64,000 bases of DNA, from the NCBI GenBank assembly GCA_916610825.1, contig OU744450.1, positions 4,953,030 through 5,017,029 of the forward strand, in the 5' to 3' direction. The notes under the pieces were generated by a model. That model worked only from the letters and a program-made list of their open reading frames with translations, was not told the DNA's origin and did not search any database. A program made the position numbers and the translations under genes. This stretch comes from Haliclystus octoradiatus (lineage: Eukaryota > Cnidaria > Staurozoa > Stauromedusae > Haliclystidae). Below, one piece after another: positions 18,578 to 30,299 of the stretch (position 1 is its first letter; every line of letters starts with the position of its first letter).

Positions 18578-21500
18578 AATGAATTATTCTTTTCGGGAGA
18601 AAATAATGATCAAATATTGTAGAACTGCTACAATGAAAATGCTACAACGGTTTTTGGATTATATTCTCACTGTATATTATTTGCAGTCAAAAGCTTTTTT
18701 GCTACGTTTTTGTTCCCAGGTGATAAAGTAAACAATGAGCATTATGTAGTATTATTTTACCCCTGGTGAAGGCTACCACGGCACGGATTATACTACTATA
18801 CAGATTGTAGATTTGCGTAACCAAGGACACAAAATTTTCCAAAATTATGTAAAGAAAATTTAAAATGTAGAAGTAATCAGAACCATCTATTTTGTATATA
18901 TTACAATTATTACTTTATAATTAAAAGAGCAGTTTTATGTATATGAGCGAACCCTTTGAAAAAACCATCATAATAATGGCTTAAAAGGATTCTCAATAAA
19001 TGATGATGTTGTTGTTGTTGTCAATTTATTATCAATATACCCAGATATATAGGATGTCTGGGTCCGAAAGATCAAAGATGGCATTCCTAGAATGACTGAG
19101 GCATAACATTTGTTCAATAGCAGCAAACGAAAGCTAGACTTAACTCTTTTAAGTAGATGTATGTCTCTCATAAAGCACCCCACCCCTGATGGAACTGTAG
19201 TTCTCTATACTGTTGCATTCGACTTTTTATTTCGTGAAAACTGTTTGAAATCCGTGTTATTTGGTTACCGCTGATAGCTGGTCTTCATAGATCATTCATT
19301 TTTGAGTGTTGCTACAATCATCAGCTCGAAATTCATCATGAGTTAGTGACCTCGTCTACTTCGCTTTTTTCCGAAGTATAGCACCGTCCACGCAGAGCTG
19401 GTGTAATACCACTCAAGGATAACAGTATGTAGTAACATACTGATTTAGACATCACAATGTCTGAACTCTGAACAGAGAGTTTTCAATCCAGTAATACTGC
19501 TGTGTGAATAATAAATTAGTTCCAATTTGACCGTCGTCGTGTTCGCTGGGACTCAATGTCGTTATAGCCAAGCCAGCTATACGACAAATACAAAACAGAG
19601 ATAAGAACAATGCCTGATATTGCATGAATTAATTATACATTTGATTGCAAGATTCTCTACCATAATTTCAGAGATAGGAAAATAAAGTTAGATTTTTAAA
19701 CCTCAACCTTTAAAACCAGCTTTGAGCTCGACTTCTGTTAAAAATGTGGCAAGTCTTTATCTGTTCTTAACCTCCTTATCTGTATTTATAAGTTATTATA
19801 TAAGCTATCATGCAATATTTCAAAATTTGACATGGTCACGCTATGTAAATTTACTACATTATTTGTTTATATAGATAACCAGTAACTTTTATGGCATGGA
19901 TTCAATTTTTTTCTATTTTTTTCTATTTCAGCATCAATTGTCGTTAATTTGTTTCTTATTCAGCATTTTGTTTTATTGAAAATCTATGTTTGCACCTATT
20001 ATAATTAATATACAGTATTTCATTTTGTCTTTTCCACCACAGCAGTTATTTTTAGCATATTTAATATTTAGTTTGCTGACAATTTCTATTTGAATTCTAA
20101 ATTAATTTGAAAAATTTGAGTTTTGAAATGTGTTTATACTTTCGAAGCAATTCATGATCATCACTTGATTTTAGCAATTTGTTAGTGTGGTATAAATTGT
20201 GTTCTTCTAAAAAATGTATTATTTTCATGAATTACCTTCGTGCTAATGTTTATTTTTCTTCATGATAAGTATACACAATACATGCAGTTTCATTCGAAAA
20301 TCAATCAAGTGCTCTCTATACAGAATTGAATATATTTAGAAATAGGTTGTTTTAATTGTGCAATTTATGTAGACAGGTAACCGTTCAATTCTTTAATTTT
20401 TTAAAAATTATTATTTATATGTTTTCGATAAGAAGATTACTATCGTATACACCATCGGTGTATGACTCAATAGCAATAAAATTATTTCAATATCCGTCTT
20501 ATGAAATTTATCTATCTGGCGATAACATCGCTATATTATAATAAAAACAATTTCAACTGTATATATTTTTAACTATTAATATACAATCAGGACTAAAACT
20601 ATCTTAAAGCGTATGTGGTTGATCAAATCATGTAAAGTATAAATTTACTGATTGTTTTCATCTTGAATTATTGCAGGTAACAAAAATATATATTTCAGAA
20701 CAACGAAATCGTCGGAAATCTTTTGAATTGCAATTGAAGATAATTGGCATGGCGACCCTGAATAAGGACCTATATGCATGAAATAATAAATATAATTATC
20801 TTCAAGTTTATAGAACAATTAATTAAATGTAAAAAATAAATGCAATAGTTTGCAAATGATTATAAACTTAAAAAATATTAGTCATTCTAAATACTGAGTA
20901 GGCACTGGCGACATAGCTGACGTCATAAACATTATTAGAACAATTTTGTTTATCAAAGAAATACGTATGAGTTTTAGTTACAATAGAAATTTTAATTATA
21001 TTTATATAATTTATAAATTATCTCAATCATGACAAAATTTTGTGTCTACAGTATTATTTTCATGTATAAGTGACACAAATTTATTTTTCAAAATTACAAT
21101 CACAAATAGAAATGATATATTTTCGTTACTTAGAAAAATTATTTATATAAATATAATAGAAAACAAGCTTATATGAAGTAGATAATTGCTATAGACATGG
21201 TCTGCTAGACATGTCTGATCATTTTGAAGTTGTAAGTTTTTTTTCTTTCTATATATTAATTAAGATGATTAAAGATATATTTATATACTAATTGCTCTTA
21301 TTAATAGCAGTTTGTATATACGAGTAAATGTCTTTTGAGTTTAATTACAGAGACATTTTTAAGAATGTTCAAGAGCAGATGCGTTCTTAAAAAGTTGTTA
21401 GATAATTTTGTTTTAATCCTGGTGTGAACGCTCAAGTTGGAATAGTATAAGATGTATTGTAAATTTAATTCCCTGGTTAATTGTTACTCCTGTTCTTCCC

Positions 21501-22600
21501 ATTTGCTACGTAGCATATTATCTACGGCTCTACTTAGAAAGAGAATGAAAGTAATAATACTAAAATCAATTTTTATTTTTGTACATCGCTTAATTCAACA
21601 ATATACAGCAAAAAAGCATTTTTCTCTTATTTTTAAAAGTGCTTATATTTTTCTTCTGACAAGCATGCGTAGAATATGTTTATCTCCATGGTAAAACCTA
21701 TTAATTCCCCCCATCACATCCCATATCATAGTTTATCAGTAACAATGAATTTATATCAAATTATCGCTGTTCTAACAAAACGATAATAATAATAGTTGAA
21801 CGAACGATAGAAATTTTAATTTATCTTATGAAAAACCCGTTGTGATACTTCAAGATATAAACTATATTATTTCAATTTCAACAATAGAAATCTAGACAGA
21901 TGTGGATATATATATATACGCAAAGAAACCAATAGCTCAATATATGTTGTATTCCCAGGCGACTTGTTTTTTTACGATTATGTGTGGGTGACGATGTATG
22001 AAGTTTTTTTTAACAGAACATATCATATAAGCTGTTGTTATTGTCGAAAGTTTAATTGAAATGAAAGCTTTATACCTTTGGTTCAAAGAATAGAAAATGT
22101 TGTAACAGCAGTCTTTCATCACTACAATCAAACACAGTCACGTTTAATACAATCTATTGATTAGATGGGCTGGCAAAAATCACAACAAAATCTCAATAAC
22201 CAATGGTTGCTATCAAATGGAATTTAACATACACAGGTTGTATAGTATAACTTTTCTTTCAACTATACAACATACAGCTTGTTGCTACATATATATATAT
22301 ATATATATTTATATATACAGCGCATAAATGGAACAATTATTGACAGGTGCGCTAATACAACCAATCAGTGGTTAAAGCCCAACGTATTGGAAGTAAAAAG
22401 TACACAGAAGACCGCAACGTCACATTGGAAAGCGAGTGGTTGATAAGCAAACGTATATATATAACTTAACACACACTGTTTTAGTATACATCAATTTATT
22501 AGAGAGAGCAGGTTCTTGTCAGTTATGTCATCATATAGAATAATAATGAATCATGCATATATATGTGATTATATGACACAAACTATTTCATTTGCTCAAC
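18577..22600. other. gene-poor AT-rich stretch upstream of the first GPCR
   Basis: The 3' end of the retroposon family seen at 18436 recurs at about 18950-19010 (CCCTTTGAAAAAA, then TTCTCAATAAATGATGATG). Otherwise I see simple AT repeats (for example 22290-22310) and no convincing gene. Short ORFs at 20356, 21452 and 21937 look like chance. Confidence 0.45.
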
Positions 22601-22683
22601 AAATATACACATAACACGATCTGATAAAAATAATTATTAATTCGAAAGACTTGTGAATATATATCATCGTTTCAGAAAGAAAA

Positions 22684-23775
22684 ATGTCGAATTACATATT
22701 TAATGGTAATATATCAGCCAATGATACCTTACAACCAACAACATCAAATGCTACTGCAAGAGATGCAGAAAGTCAATTGGTTACTACATTGTTGATATCA
22801 ACATATACATTAATATTCGTATTAGGTGTTGGTGGCAATTCTTTAGTTTTGCATTTCTATTGGCAAAAGAAACGCCGTGCATTATTTGATCTCTATGTTA
22901 TTCATTTAGCATTAGCAGATCTTTTCTCATCGTTTACCACGCCTATATTCTTTATACATCAAGAATTAACAACCAGATCTAGTAATCATTTATCAACTAC
23001 CGTATGTATTCTGACTAATTCTATTGCACCAATTTCGGTTAATGTATCTTCCTGGATATTAACAAGTATTGCTCATGAAAGACATCGTGGAATTGTTCAA
23101 CCGTTTAAAATGCGTTTTACGCGTGGAAGAATCCATTTACAAGTTGGTATTATCTGGTTGTTAACCTTAGCACTAATTACACCATATATTTTAGCATTAG
23201 ATAGAGAAGCTGGAAGTTGTGCTGTTCAATGGTCCAATTATCATCTTGAATTTGTTTACAATATCTTCATATTGATATTACAAAGTATTCTGCCAATGTT
23301 ATCAATGACCTATTGGTTTGTGAGAATTGCAACTGTGCTAAACGGTGCAGAACGCAAACAATTGTTTAATCCAACGCAACGATCTCAACCACCAGGAACG
23401 GCGTCTAAAAGAGGAAAACGCTTAACAAGAATTTTGCTTGTCGCTGTTGTTGTTTTTACAATTTGTTCTTTGCCGTATAATATATTTTATGTCGTTGCAT
23501 TGTATTTAGTATATTACAATTCTTATTCACCTGAACTTACAAATGAATTACTCTCTGTCAATCCGTGGTTATCCGCATTGACTGTGACAAGCTGTATTAC
23601 AAACGCTTTTGTCTACGGCGGAATGCATGCCGAGTTTCGACAATTTTTACGCGACCGTTTCTCAACGTTGTCGCTACGACGTCGAGATTCATCTGTGACG
23701 ACTACATCTATTGATCAAAATTTGCATAGCACTGCTTTATCTTCAAAGCAAAATCCACAAGAATCACAACTGTAA
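22684..23775 (+). CDS. class A (rhodopsin-family) G-protein-coupled receptor, intronless, probable peptide-type
   Basis: 363 residues with seven hydrophobic segments. The N-terminus (1-30) has three N-glycosylation sequons (NIS, NDT, NAT). TM1 holds GGN at 50-52 and TM2 has LALAD at 75-79. Cys108 at the top of TM3 can pair with Cys179 in the second extracellular loop. The TM3 end is HERHR (131-135) in place of the usual DRY. TM6 has CSLP (261-264) in place of CWxP. TM7 has NAFVY (307-311) in place of NPxxY. The tail is rich in Arg and Ser. It should act at the plasma membrane through a G protein; the ligand is unknown. A TTTCAG sits seven bases before AAAATG, so an upstream cis- or trans-splice acceptor is possible. 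The closest relative in the window is the broken copy at 38292-39377. Confidence 0.93.
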   Translation: MSNYIFNGNISANDTLQPTTSNATARDAESQLVTTLLISTYTLIFVLGVGGNSLVLHFYWQKKRRALFDLYVIHLALADLFSSFTTPIFFIHQELTTRSSNHLSTTVCILTNSIAPISVNVSSWILTSIAHERHRGIVQPFKMRFTRGRIHLQVGIIWLLTLALITPYILALDREAGSCAVQWSNYHLEFVYNIFILILQSILPMLSMTYWFVRIATVLNGAERKQLFNPTQRSQPPGTASKRGKRLTRILLVAVVVFTICSLPYNIFYVVALYLVYYNSYSPELTNELLSVNPWLSALTVTSCITNAFVYGGMHAEFRQFLRDRFSTLSLRRRDSSVTTTSIDQNLHSTALSSKQNPQESQL

Positions 23776-23779
23776 ATAA

Positions 23780-24555
23780 AGATTATTATCTCAATAAAAA
23801 CATAGAAAAAAACAAATACAAAATTCCACTGCAACTATTATTTAAATTGGAACCAATTAAATGGTATAGGACAAATATAGATGCATGGCATATATATCTT
23901 GAATACAAGTTAAATTTTTACAATAACGTGTGTTAGTGATATAGATTTATTAATGGAAAATGTTATATGATTAATAATTAATGCTTTTAGATTTTCAATA
24001 AGATGTGGTACGTAGATATAGGAACTTAGATTATTATATACTTATACCTACATAGATATATGTTATTATATGAGAACATAAAATTATATACATATAAATA
24101 ATTACTGGTTACTGACTAAAGCTATATTCTGAATTCTGCATATCACATATCAAGTCCCTTCTTTTTCTTTCATATGATTTCAAGCATTGTTGGGCCAGGT
24201 AAAATTATTATAACATCATCGAGCTTATATGTTAAAATTCATCATTTCTTCATGCCGCAAAAGTTGTTCAATTATTCATATGATTTATCACTAATTCATC
24301 ATGTTTTTATTCTTTTATAATTGATTCATTGTTAAATTGTTGTTCAGATGTAATCCATGTATTCAGATGATTTTTATGTCGACGATCTTTTTATTAATTT
24401 TGTTGATAAAATAATACTAAAAAGAGCACATAGAGATTTGTATTGCATAACATCAACAGTATAAAACAGACATTCAATTTTGAGTTTAAAACAAGACCAA
24501 TTTGAAGACAATACATAAATATCTATATATTTGTAAAACGTTGTCTTACTGATTG
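23780..24555. other. AT-rich 3' flank of the GPCR
   Basis: AATAAA occurs at 23794, soon after the stop codon, and could serve polyadenylation. No other feature was recognised. Confidence 0.45.
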
Positions 24556-24561
24556 AACATA

Positions 24562-24715
24562 GGGTTCAATGCAAAATATAGCAGAGCTTAAAATAATAAT
24601 AGTCAGAGAATCAGACAGTCATGTTTGCTACTTGAAGTGAAACTCGGCGTGAAACTTCAAGCAGCAAACATGACTGTCTGATTCTCTGATTATTATTAAA
24701 TATCTATATAACGTT
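24562..24715 (-). mobile_element. foldback repeat with conserved block, copy 4
   Basis: Arms around GTCAGAGAATCAGACAGTCA and its inverse (about 24600-24650 and 24652-24700) have a very small loop. They contain GTGAAACTTCAAG in both orientations. The block lies at 24562-24588 on the minus strand as GCTCTGCTATATTTTGCATT then GA. Confidence 0.65.
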
Positions 24716-24738
24716 ATTGGTATAACATAACATCAATA

Positions 24739-24835
24739 GAGTGCTCGATGCGGATACGCAGAGCAGTATGAATAAAAACCGTCTATAAGCTCTATCGCGT
24801 GAAACTCTGAGTAACGGAGACAACGTATAGTCTTT
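24739..24835. mobile_element. conserved block copy 5 plus hammerhead-like GAAACT segment
   Basis: The block is on the minus strand (24739-24766; GCTCTGCGTATCCGCATCGA then GCAC). ATCGCGTGAAACTCTGAGTA then ACGGAGAC follows on the plus strand at 24793-24822. The CTGATGA half is not recognisable here. Confidence 0.55.
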
Positions 24836-24839
24836 GACT

Positions 24840-25300
24840 TTATTTCTAAATATATACCTAGGTCATGGATTTTTCTGTTCAGAGTTGCTATACACTTATT
24901 AACCACGATATTAAGAATTCAAAAAGGAAATAAATTTGCTGCTTGAAATACATGCATGCACGTTCTATTACAGTGTATCTCAAGCTCATCATTAGGAAGC
25001 AAAATTAAATTCATAACCAAACCTTTACCTTAATCTGTTAACTCAATATCTTTATATACACAGCTATTACTATTTACTGTATTGATCTCAATAAAATAGA
25101 TTAAAACAGCTTTGTCGATAAGAATATATATAATATTTTATCCCGTTATTGCAATCAATTTAATCATTGACAGTCGACATCATTTTAATGTAAAATATTA
25201 TCTATCCAATAAAATCTTCATCCATGTTGTACTTTTCGTAATGTATTCATGTTGATTACAAATCCATCAAAGAAAAGTTTAATTTTATTGTTAAATAGGT
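24840..25300. other. AT-rich non-coding stretch
   Basis: Nothing supported. Confidence 0.4.
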
Positions 25301-25304
25301 GGTG

Positions 25305-25660
25305 CAGCGCAAGTGGTTATCCGACAGTCAAAATTCTCCTCTGATTCTTGATCCGTGATCAGGAGGGATTTTGTTGGAAAAACCAAGCCCGATACTACGT
25401 TGGAGATACTACGTTACTATTTTAACAACGGTTTTTAGACAAGTTAGTTGTTCCCGGTTAGGCATTGCAATGTACTTGTCACAACCGTGTTTAAAGGACC
25501 AGTCTATTGCTTTAACATTAACAGTCTTCGGCTTTTTCCCAGCGTCCTGGGACTGTTGTGTCAAGTTACTGCTCCGTTACAGGACAATCATGAAAGTTTT
25601 ATCCTGATCATAATTTGTACAGACGTTAAAAGAAAATTCCACACAAACAAATAGTTGGGA
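25305..25660. other. less AT-rich stretch, possible diverged repeat
   Basis: GGTGGTGCAGCGCAAGTGGT and GATTCTTGATCC faintly resemble Pol III A and B boxes, so a decayed SINE head is possible. Overlapping short ORFs at 25371 and 25448 show no family match. Confidence 0.25.
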
Positions 25661-25734
25661 GAGGGATATTTCTTATAGTATGATTAATTAAAAAGAGCAA
25701 AAATAGATCGAGAACAAGAACGATGCAAAGTACT

Positions 25735-25815
25735 TTTCGTAACTCAAAGTTTCACGCTTCAAATGAGTTACCATCTGATGATCGCTAAAAGCGTGAAACT
25801 CTGAGTTACGAAAAA
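25735..25815 (+). ncRNA. hammerhead-like core within a foldback, best copy
   Basis: CTGATGATCGCTAAAAGCGT then GAAACTCTGAGTTACG (25775-25810). It has a CTGATGA core, a CGCT/AGCG stem II with AAA loop, GAAAC, and a 3-bp stem III (ACT/AGT) with triloop CTG, then a GTT site. Positions 10.1/11.1 would be a U-U mismatch and no stem I abuts the core. An inverse copy of the right half (TTTTCGTAACTC, TTTCACGC) lies at 25737-25760, giving a larger foldback. Catalytic activity is inferred, not shown. Confidence 0.45.
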
Positions 25816-25967
25816 GGCCTAGCCTTAATCTTGTTTCCAATTATATGATACCCTTAAAAATATTGAATGCAGAATTTGATTTTTGACGAAACAACAAAAG
25901 AAATTGTCTTTCTTGACATTCTTGTTTTAATGGTTTGCATAGAAATACATAATTAAATCAAAGATTA

Positions 25968-26139
25968 GACGTTGTCTCCGTTAGTCAGAGCTTCACGCGA
26001 TAGCGGATATCAGATAGATACCAGCGTTTTATTCCTGACGTCTGACGATCGCTGTCGCACGAAACTCTGAGCAACGGAGATAGCCTCTTATCATTAACTT
26101 AGCTTTATATTGCTCTGACGTGCACAAGCATCGAGCACT
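25968..26139 (+). mobile_element. foldback with hammerhead-like core and conserved block, copy 6
   Basis: The left arm has GTCTCCGTTAGTCAGAGC (25976 onward). The right arm has CTGACGATCGCTGTCGCACG then AAACTCTGAGCAACGGAGA (26042-26080). The block GCTCTGACGTGCACAAGCAT then CGAGCACTT follows at 26112-26139. This is the clearest case of core and block on one strand in one unit. Confidence 0.6.
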
Positions 26140-27170
26140 TAATTGATGTTTCGCAACCAATAATATTACACATGTAGAATTACTATTATAATCATCAATT
26201 ATTTCCCTGTTTAAAGTTTAAAATTCATTTCAAAAAAATCTACACTTTACGTAGCTGTATATACAAAAGAATTGAATGTTTGTAGAGTTGTATTTATCTC
26301 TAGTTGTAACATTCAAGTTTGTATGTTGTAAATGTTTGATTTTCAACACAGACACTTAGTATATACATCCTTGATTTGGAAAACACAAGATAAATAACTA
26401 TTGATTTAGTCTGCTTGTTCAGTCTATTTACCCATACATATGAGCTGATTTAGACAATATTTTGTTGGTAACATATTGTATAGGTAAGTATATGAGCTAT
26501 ATGGAACACGCCTCCGTTCAATATAATTACTTGACAAGATAACAATGCAATTTCATTGGTAAATTTCGGATGTAAATAATTCATAAACTGTATAGCTACG
26601 TTTCTCTTAGCTAATGTTTTACTTAATGGTTTCCATGCCACCACCAGCCTGTATATTCCAAGATGTGCATATCTTTTCTTTGATATGAAAAGTATAGACA
26701 AAAATGTCACAATATGAAAATAAACTACAATATACAGTAAACCACTTGTGCTGTACATGTACATGGTTTTCGATCTAATTATAGATAATACAATGAAAAC
26801 ATTGCCGTTTTGACTCTTTCGTGAATTATATTTCGCCGGAATACTAATCAAAAAGTCCATGCGTTTTAATTATTTTCGAACAAATTACAGTGTCTGATCT
26901 TGATGATGACAATGATTATTATTATTATATGACTATATGATAATGTTTATTTTAATCATATATAAACTTTTTTTAACTAAATTTTAAATTTTTCCTTTTA
27001 TAATTGTAAATAAAATTAATAAATCGAAATGAAATTATGTAAAATGAATAACTAGCTCATAAATCTTTCCTACATTACAATTTATTACAATTCATTACAA
27101 TTCATTATTTATTAATATTCCATTTTCTCAACGGCAAAAGATATAAACATATAGTTATGCGTTAATTCCA
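26140..27170. other. AT-rich non-coding stretch
   Basis: The ORF at 26450-26860 (minus) is hydrophobic but has no recognisable domain and no supporting splice or codon evidence. I leave it uncalled. Confidence 0.35.
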
Positions 27171-27428
27171 TATATTTGTCATCTTTCTAAATCCCTGCAC
27201 TTTCTACTGTTGCTCCTACTTCCATTGTTGTTCTTCCGTAGTGGCAAGGAGTGTCTTGACAACTGAAGTCCTATAGGGCACAGTGACCTTTTTTCAATCG
27301 ATTACTTGGTATTCCATCCCGGAATTTCATCTGGTCTGTGAAGGACCATTCTTGTTAAACCATCCGATTCCATCTGGATAAAGGACATCTGCAGTAGACA
27401 TTGCTCTCTTAACTATGTTGTTAACCTC

Positions 27429-28000
27429 TTAACGTTCTGTTCTACAATCTTGTGTGAGTTTCATGAGGGCCATTTCAGCACTGTGACTATGTACAAAGCC
27501 AAACATATCAGGTGGGAAAATTGGTTTGAAGTGATTTTGGAGTTGATTTGCTAAGATTTTCTCGAATGCTTTGGGGATATGAGTGAGGATGGTAGTTGGT
27601 CGATAATTTTCTTTATTTGATGGATCATTTTTTTTGTATATTGGTGAGACTATGCCATGTTTCCAGGCTTTTGGTATTTCATTTATTGTTATTAAGTGAT
27701 TGAATAGAAAGTTACCTGCTTCTACTATACGGTGCAACTTAAACGAAGTGAAACCGCAATCCGAAATTGATTTCTAATCAGCAGCATATCCATGTCTAGT
27801 GATGGCAAGGCAAGCCATTCACCTGACTATTTGTTTGCTCTGTGAGAAGTCTTGCAATGTCTCTTTGACCCACATTAGAGGAGAGGACCTTGGTTTGTGA
27901 TTGGTTTGTCCCATGATTTTTTCTGATGGCACTCCAGAATTCTTTCTTCATTCACCTTTCCCATCCAAGTTTCAACTTCCAATAGTTCATTTTTGTCAAA
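27429..28000 (-). mobile_element. non-LTR retrotransposon (LINE) reverse transcriptase fragment
   Basis: Minus-strand frames give WKHGIVSPIYKKNDPSNKEN then YRPTTILTHIPKAFEKIL and GFVHSHSAEMAL. These are the usual LINE RT blocks 0-2 (IPKAWK, IPIYKKGD, NYRPISLL, QxGFR). Upstream remnants (WNSIKKIM-like) continue to about 28000. The catalytic part is missing, so it is a truncated relic. Confidence 0.88.
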
Positions 28001-28670
28001 GAGGAAGAACTACGAAAAGAGGCTATGAAAGCAGGTGAGGCAATATGTCTGTTAGCTTCCGAATTTCTAAAACATGGATATTCAAAATTGTATTGAGATC
28101 TCCAGCTCATTTAAAATTCCACAAGAACAGGGCTATCAAAGCATGATGCTGTTCTCAAGAAATAAATATGTAAGCATATAAGTAAAAATATAAAATGGCT
28201 CTACTAGAAATAAAAGGCATGCATGATGCAAATTGATGCGGCTTGAGCATATAGTTAATCTATTGTTTGACGTCTAATAATTTCCATGCAGAAACTGTTT
28301 CATGGCTTCAGATGAAATCCTAGAGCCTAGTAATATGAACCATCGTATAGATGCCACTGATTGAGCTCTGATGATGATGAACTGAACTCTTATTTGTCCA
28401 CCCTATAAACTATGGTTTGTCTCTATAAACTATGGTCCAACGATACGACACAATTTATCAATTTGAGTTCAAGTCTATTGTAACGTGACACAGGGTGGCC
28501 TCAATTCTACTTCGTGATTGGTCAATTCACTCCGGAGACTGACAATGAGATGTGTGCACATGCGTATCATAAATCAGTTGCACGTGTTAATCACATTGAT
28601 TAGTCACACAATTCGCGACAGAAAAAAATAAATTTTAATCGAGTTTATTGGAGTTCTATTTTAATTCTTG
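28000..28670. other. non-coding stretch, possibly the 5' flank or terminal repeat of the DIRS-type element
   Basis: A tandem repeat of CTATAAACTATGG lies at about 28405-28435. No gene was seen. Confidence 0.3.
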
Positions 28671-28674
28671 AAAA

Positions 28675-29780
28675 CATGGAAAACGTCGTTCTTCACCAGA
28701 TCAGACTTCATCAAAGGGTGATAAGTTTGAAGCAATGTTTCATGGTATTGGCAAGACACTGGAGATGATGAGCGGATCCATACAAAGTATTGCAACATCT
28801 ATGATTGAGAAAAAAATCAGAGACTCGGAAGAGACCTTCGTCTTAGATGGATGATGGTCAAGAAGAAGACCGAGCCGACACACTCATGGCTGACTCAGCT
28901 AGTAAACATGAGGGTCAAACTGGCATACAAGAGGAAGAAGATGAACTGTTGGACGAGATTGCAGAGAACCTCACGCCTAGTCAGAAAACTGGCCCTTCAA
29001 TCTCAACAAAACTGTTGAGTGTTGTAAACAAGCTCACAGCAACCACGTTGACAGGGCCAAAATTGAAGGCGAAAATTGACAAATATTCACAGCCTGAAAA
29101 TTGTTCAATGTTGGTAGCACATCTTGTAAATATAGAAATCTGGAGGGAGTTAAACCATAATGCAGAAAAAATGGATTTGCGACTCGCAGGTATTCAAAAT
29201 AATGTTCTGGCGGCCATTTTAGCGATTATTTATGCCACTGAGGACCTTCTTACACAGCGTGACTCGCGGGAAAAGGCAAAAACCACGGCAATCGGTCAGC
29301 TGGTGAAGACCAATGTAGATGCGCTGGCGTTGTTAACTACGTCAACGCAACAGCAAACTTCGTATAGACGCAATGCCGTTAAGCAGTTCACTCAGCAAAG
29401 AATACGCTGATCGATGCAAGGCAGAGTATCCCAACTCAAACAAGCTCTTTGGGGAAGATCTACCTGTGGAAATGGCTCAAGTGAAAGTAACGAGTAAAAC
29501 AGGCAAGGTCGCCACAGGAACCGTAGAGCCCCCAGAAAAGAAGAGAGCTTTTGACAATAATTCTAATTCGACTTGAAACAAGAATATGTCTTTAAACTGG
29601 CAAGACCATTCCAACTGGAATATCATGGGGAGTATCACAAAAAGCAATTCCAGAAAAAGAAATTCCGGAAGAGGATTAATCCGAAACTTAGAGGTGAGCA
29701 ATTTAGAAAAAAGCGATCAAATCTTGCGCCTATATCTCTCTCACTCTCAATCGTTGTTTAAAGGCGGTAGACTAATGTAA
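28675..29780 (+). mobile_element. DIRS-type gag-like ORF1, frameshifted
   Basis: The longest open part (28847-29410) contains LLSVVNKLTATTLTGPKLKA then KIDKYSQPENC and DLRLAGIQNN. This resembles the gag-like first ORF of DIRS-type tyrosine-recombinase retroelements in invertebrates. Upstream, a Met-led segment with FEAMFHGIGKTLEMMSGSIQ sits in another frame. Downstream, SKEYADRCKAEYPNSNKLFG (29373-29576) and a basic Arg/Gly/Asn-rich tail complete the typical layout in shifted frames. No RT or recombinase follows: the gypsy LTR begins at about 29776. The family call rests on remembered patterns. Confidence 0.65.
28847..29410 (+). pseudogene. gag-like ORF, main open segment (187 codons)
   Basis: Acidic N-terminus followed by the VVNKL...KIDKY...NCSMLVAHLVNIEIW core. 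It is separated by frameshifts from both the preceding and following coding pieces, so the full ORF1 is broken. There is no membrane segment or signal peptide. The role inferred from the family is RNA packaging of a retroelement. Confidence 0.65.
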
Positions 29781-30299
29781 TAGTATGATAATAAAGGATT
29801 ATACTCAGACAGAGAAGAGACGTGTATAGTTGCAGTAACAAGCAACGAAGGAATGGTTTATTATGAATATATATCGGAATTTATACAGAGAGAACGGATA
29901 GGATTATATGTGAATGATCACGTAAGTTAGCTGTTTACATTGTAAATTATATTGGTTAAGATAAATGTAAATAGAAACTATCGATATTATTAAATTATTT
30001 AAACTTAAATTCATAAGTCGAGACGCTTAGGTGGCGGGGTGATTCAAGTGATGCGTCTTGGTTGGTCTACATCTAAATCTGATTGATCGACATCAGGATC
30101 TGGTTGAGATGTGACATCGTCAGGAGATGAGGTGGATGCAGGACCATAATAATGACGAAGGAAACGACGGTTTCGCCAATACACTCGACCACTTTCTGAT
30201 TTGACACAATAACTACGACATCTATCATTGATTGAAATGACTTCGGCAATTTTGTCCCAACGATGAGAGATTGGATCTTGAATCCGAACAAGTTCATAA

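Noticed and set aside
18507-18731. ORF starting with 23 Met
   Set aside because: It is the ATG microsatellite read in frame, with no domain after it.
25371-25654. Two overlapping plus ORFs
   Set aside because: No family match and no codon or splice evidence; probably an old repeat.
26450-26860. 136-codon minus ORF
   Set aside because: Hydrophobic AT-rich ORF without domain, start context or paralogue; likely chance.
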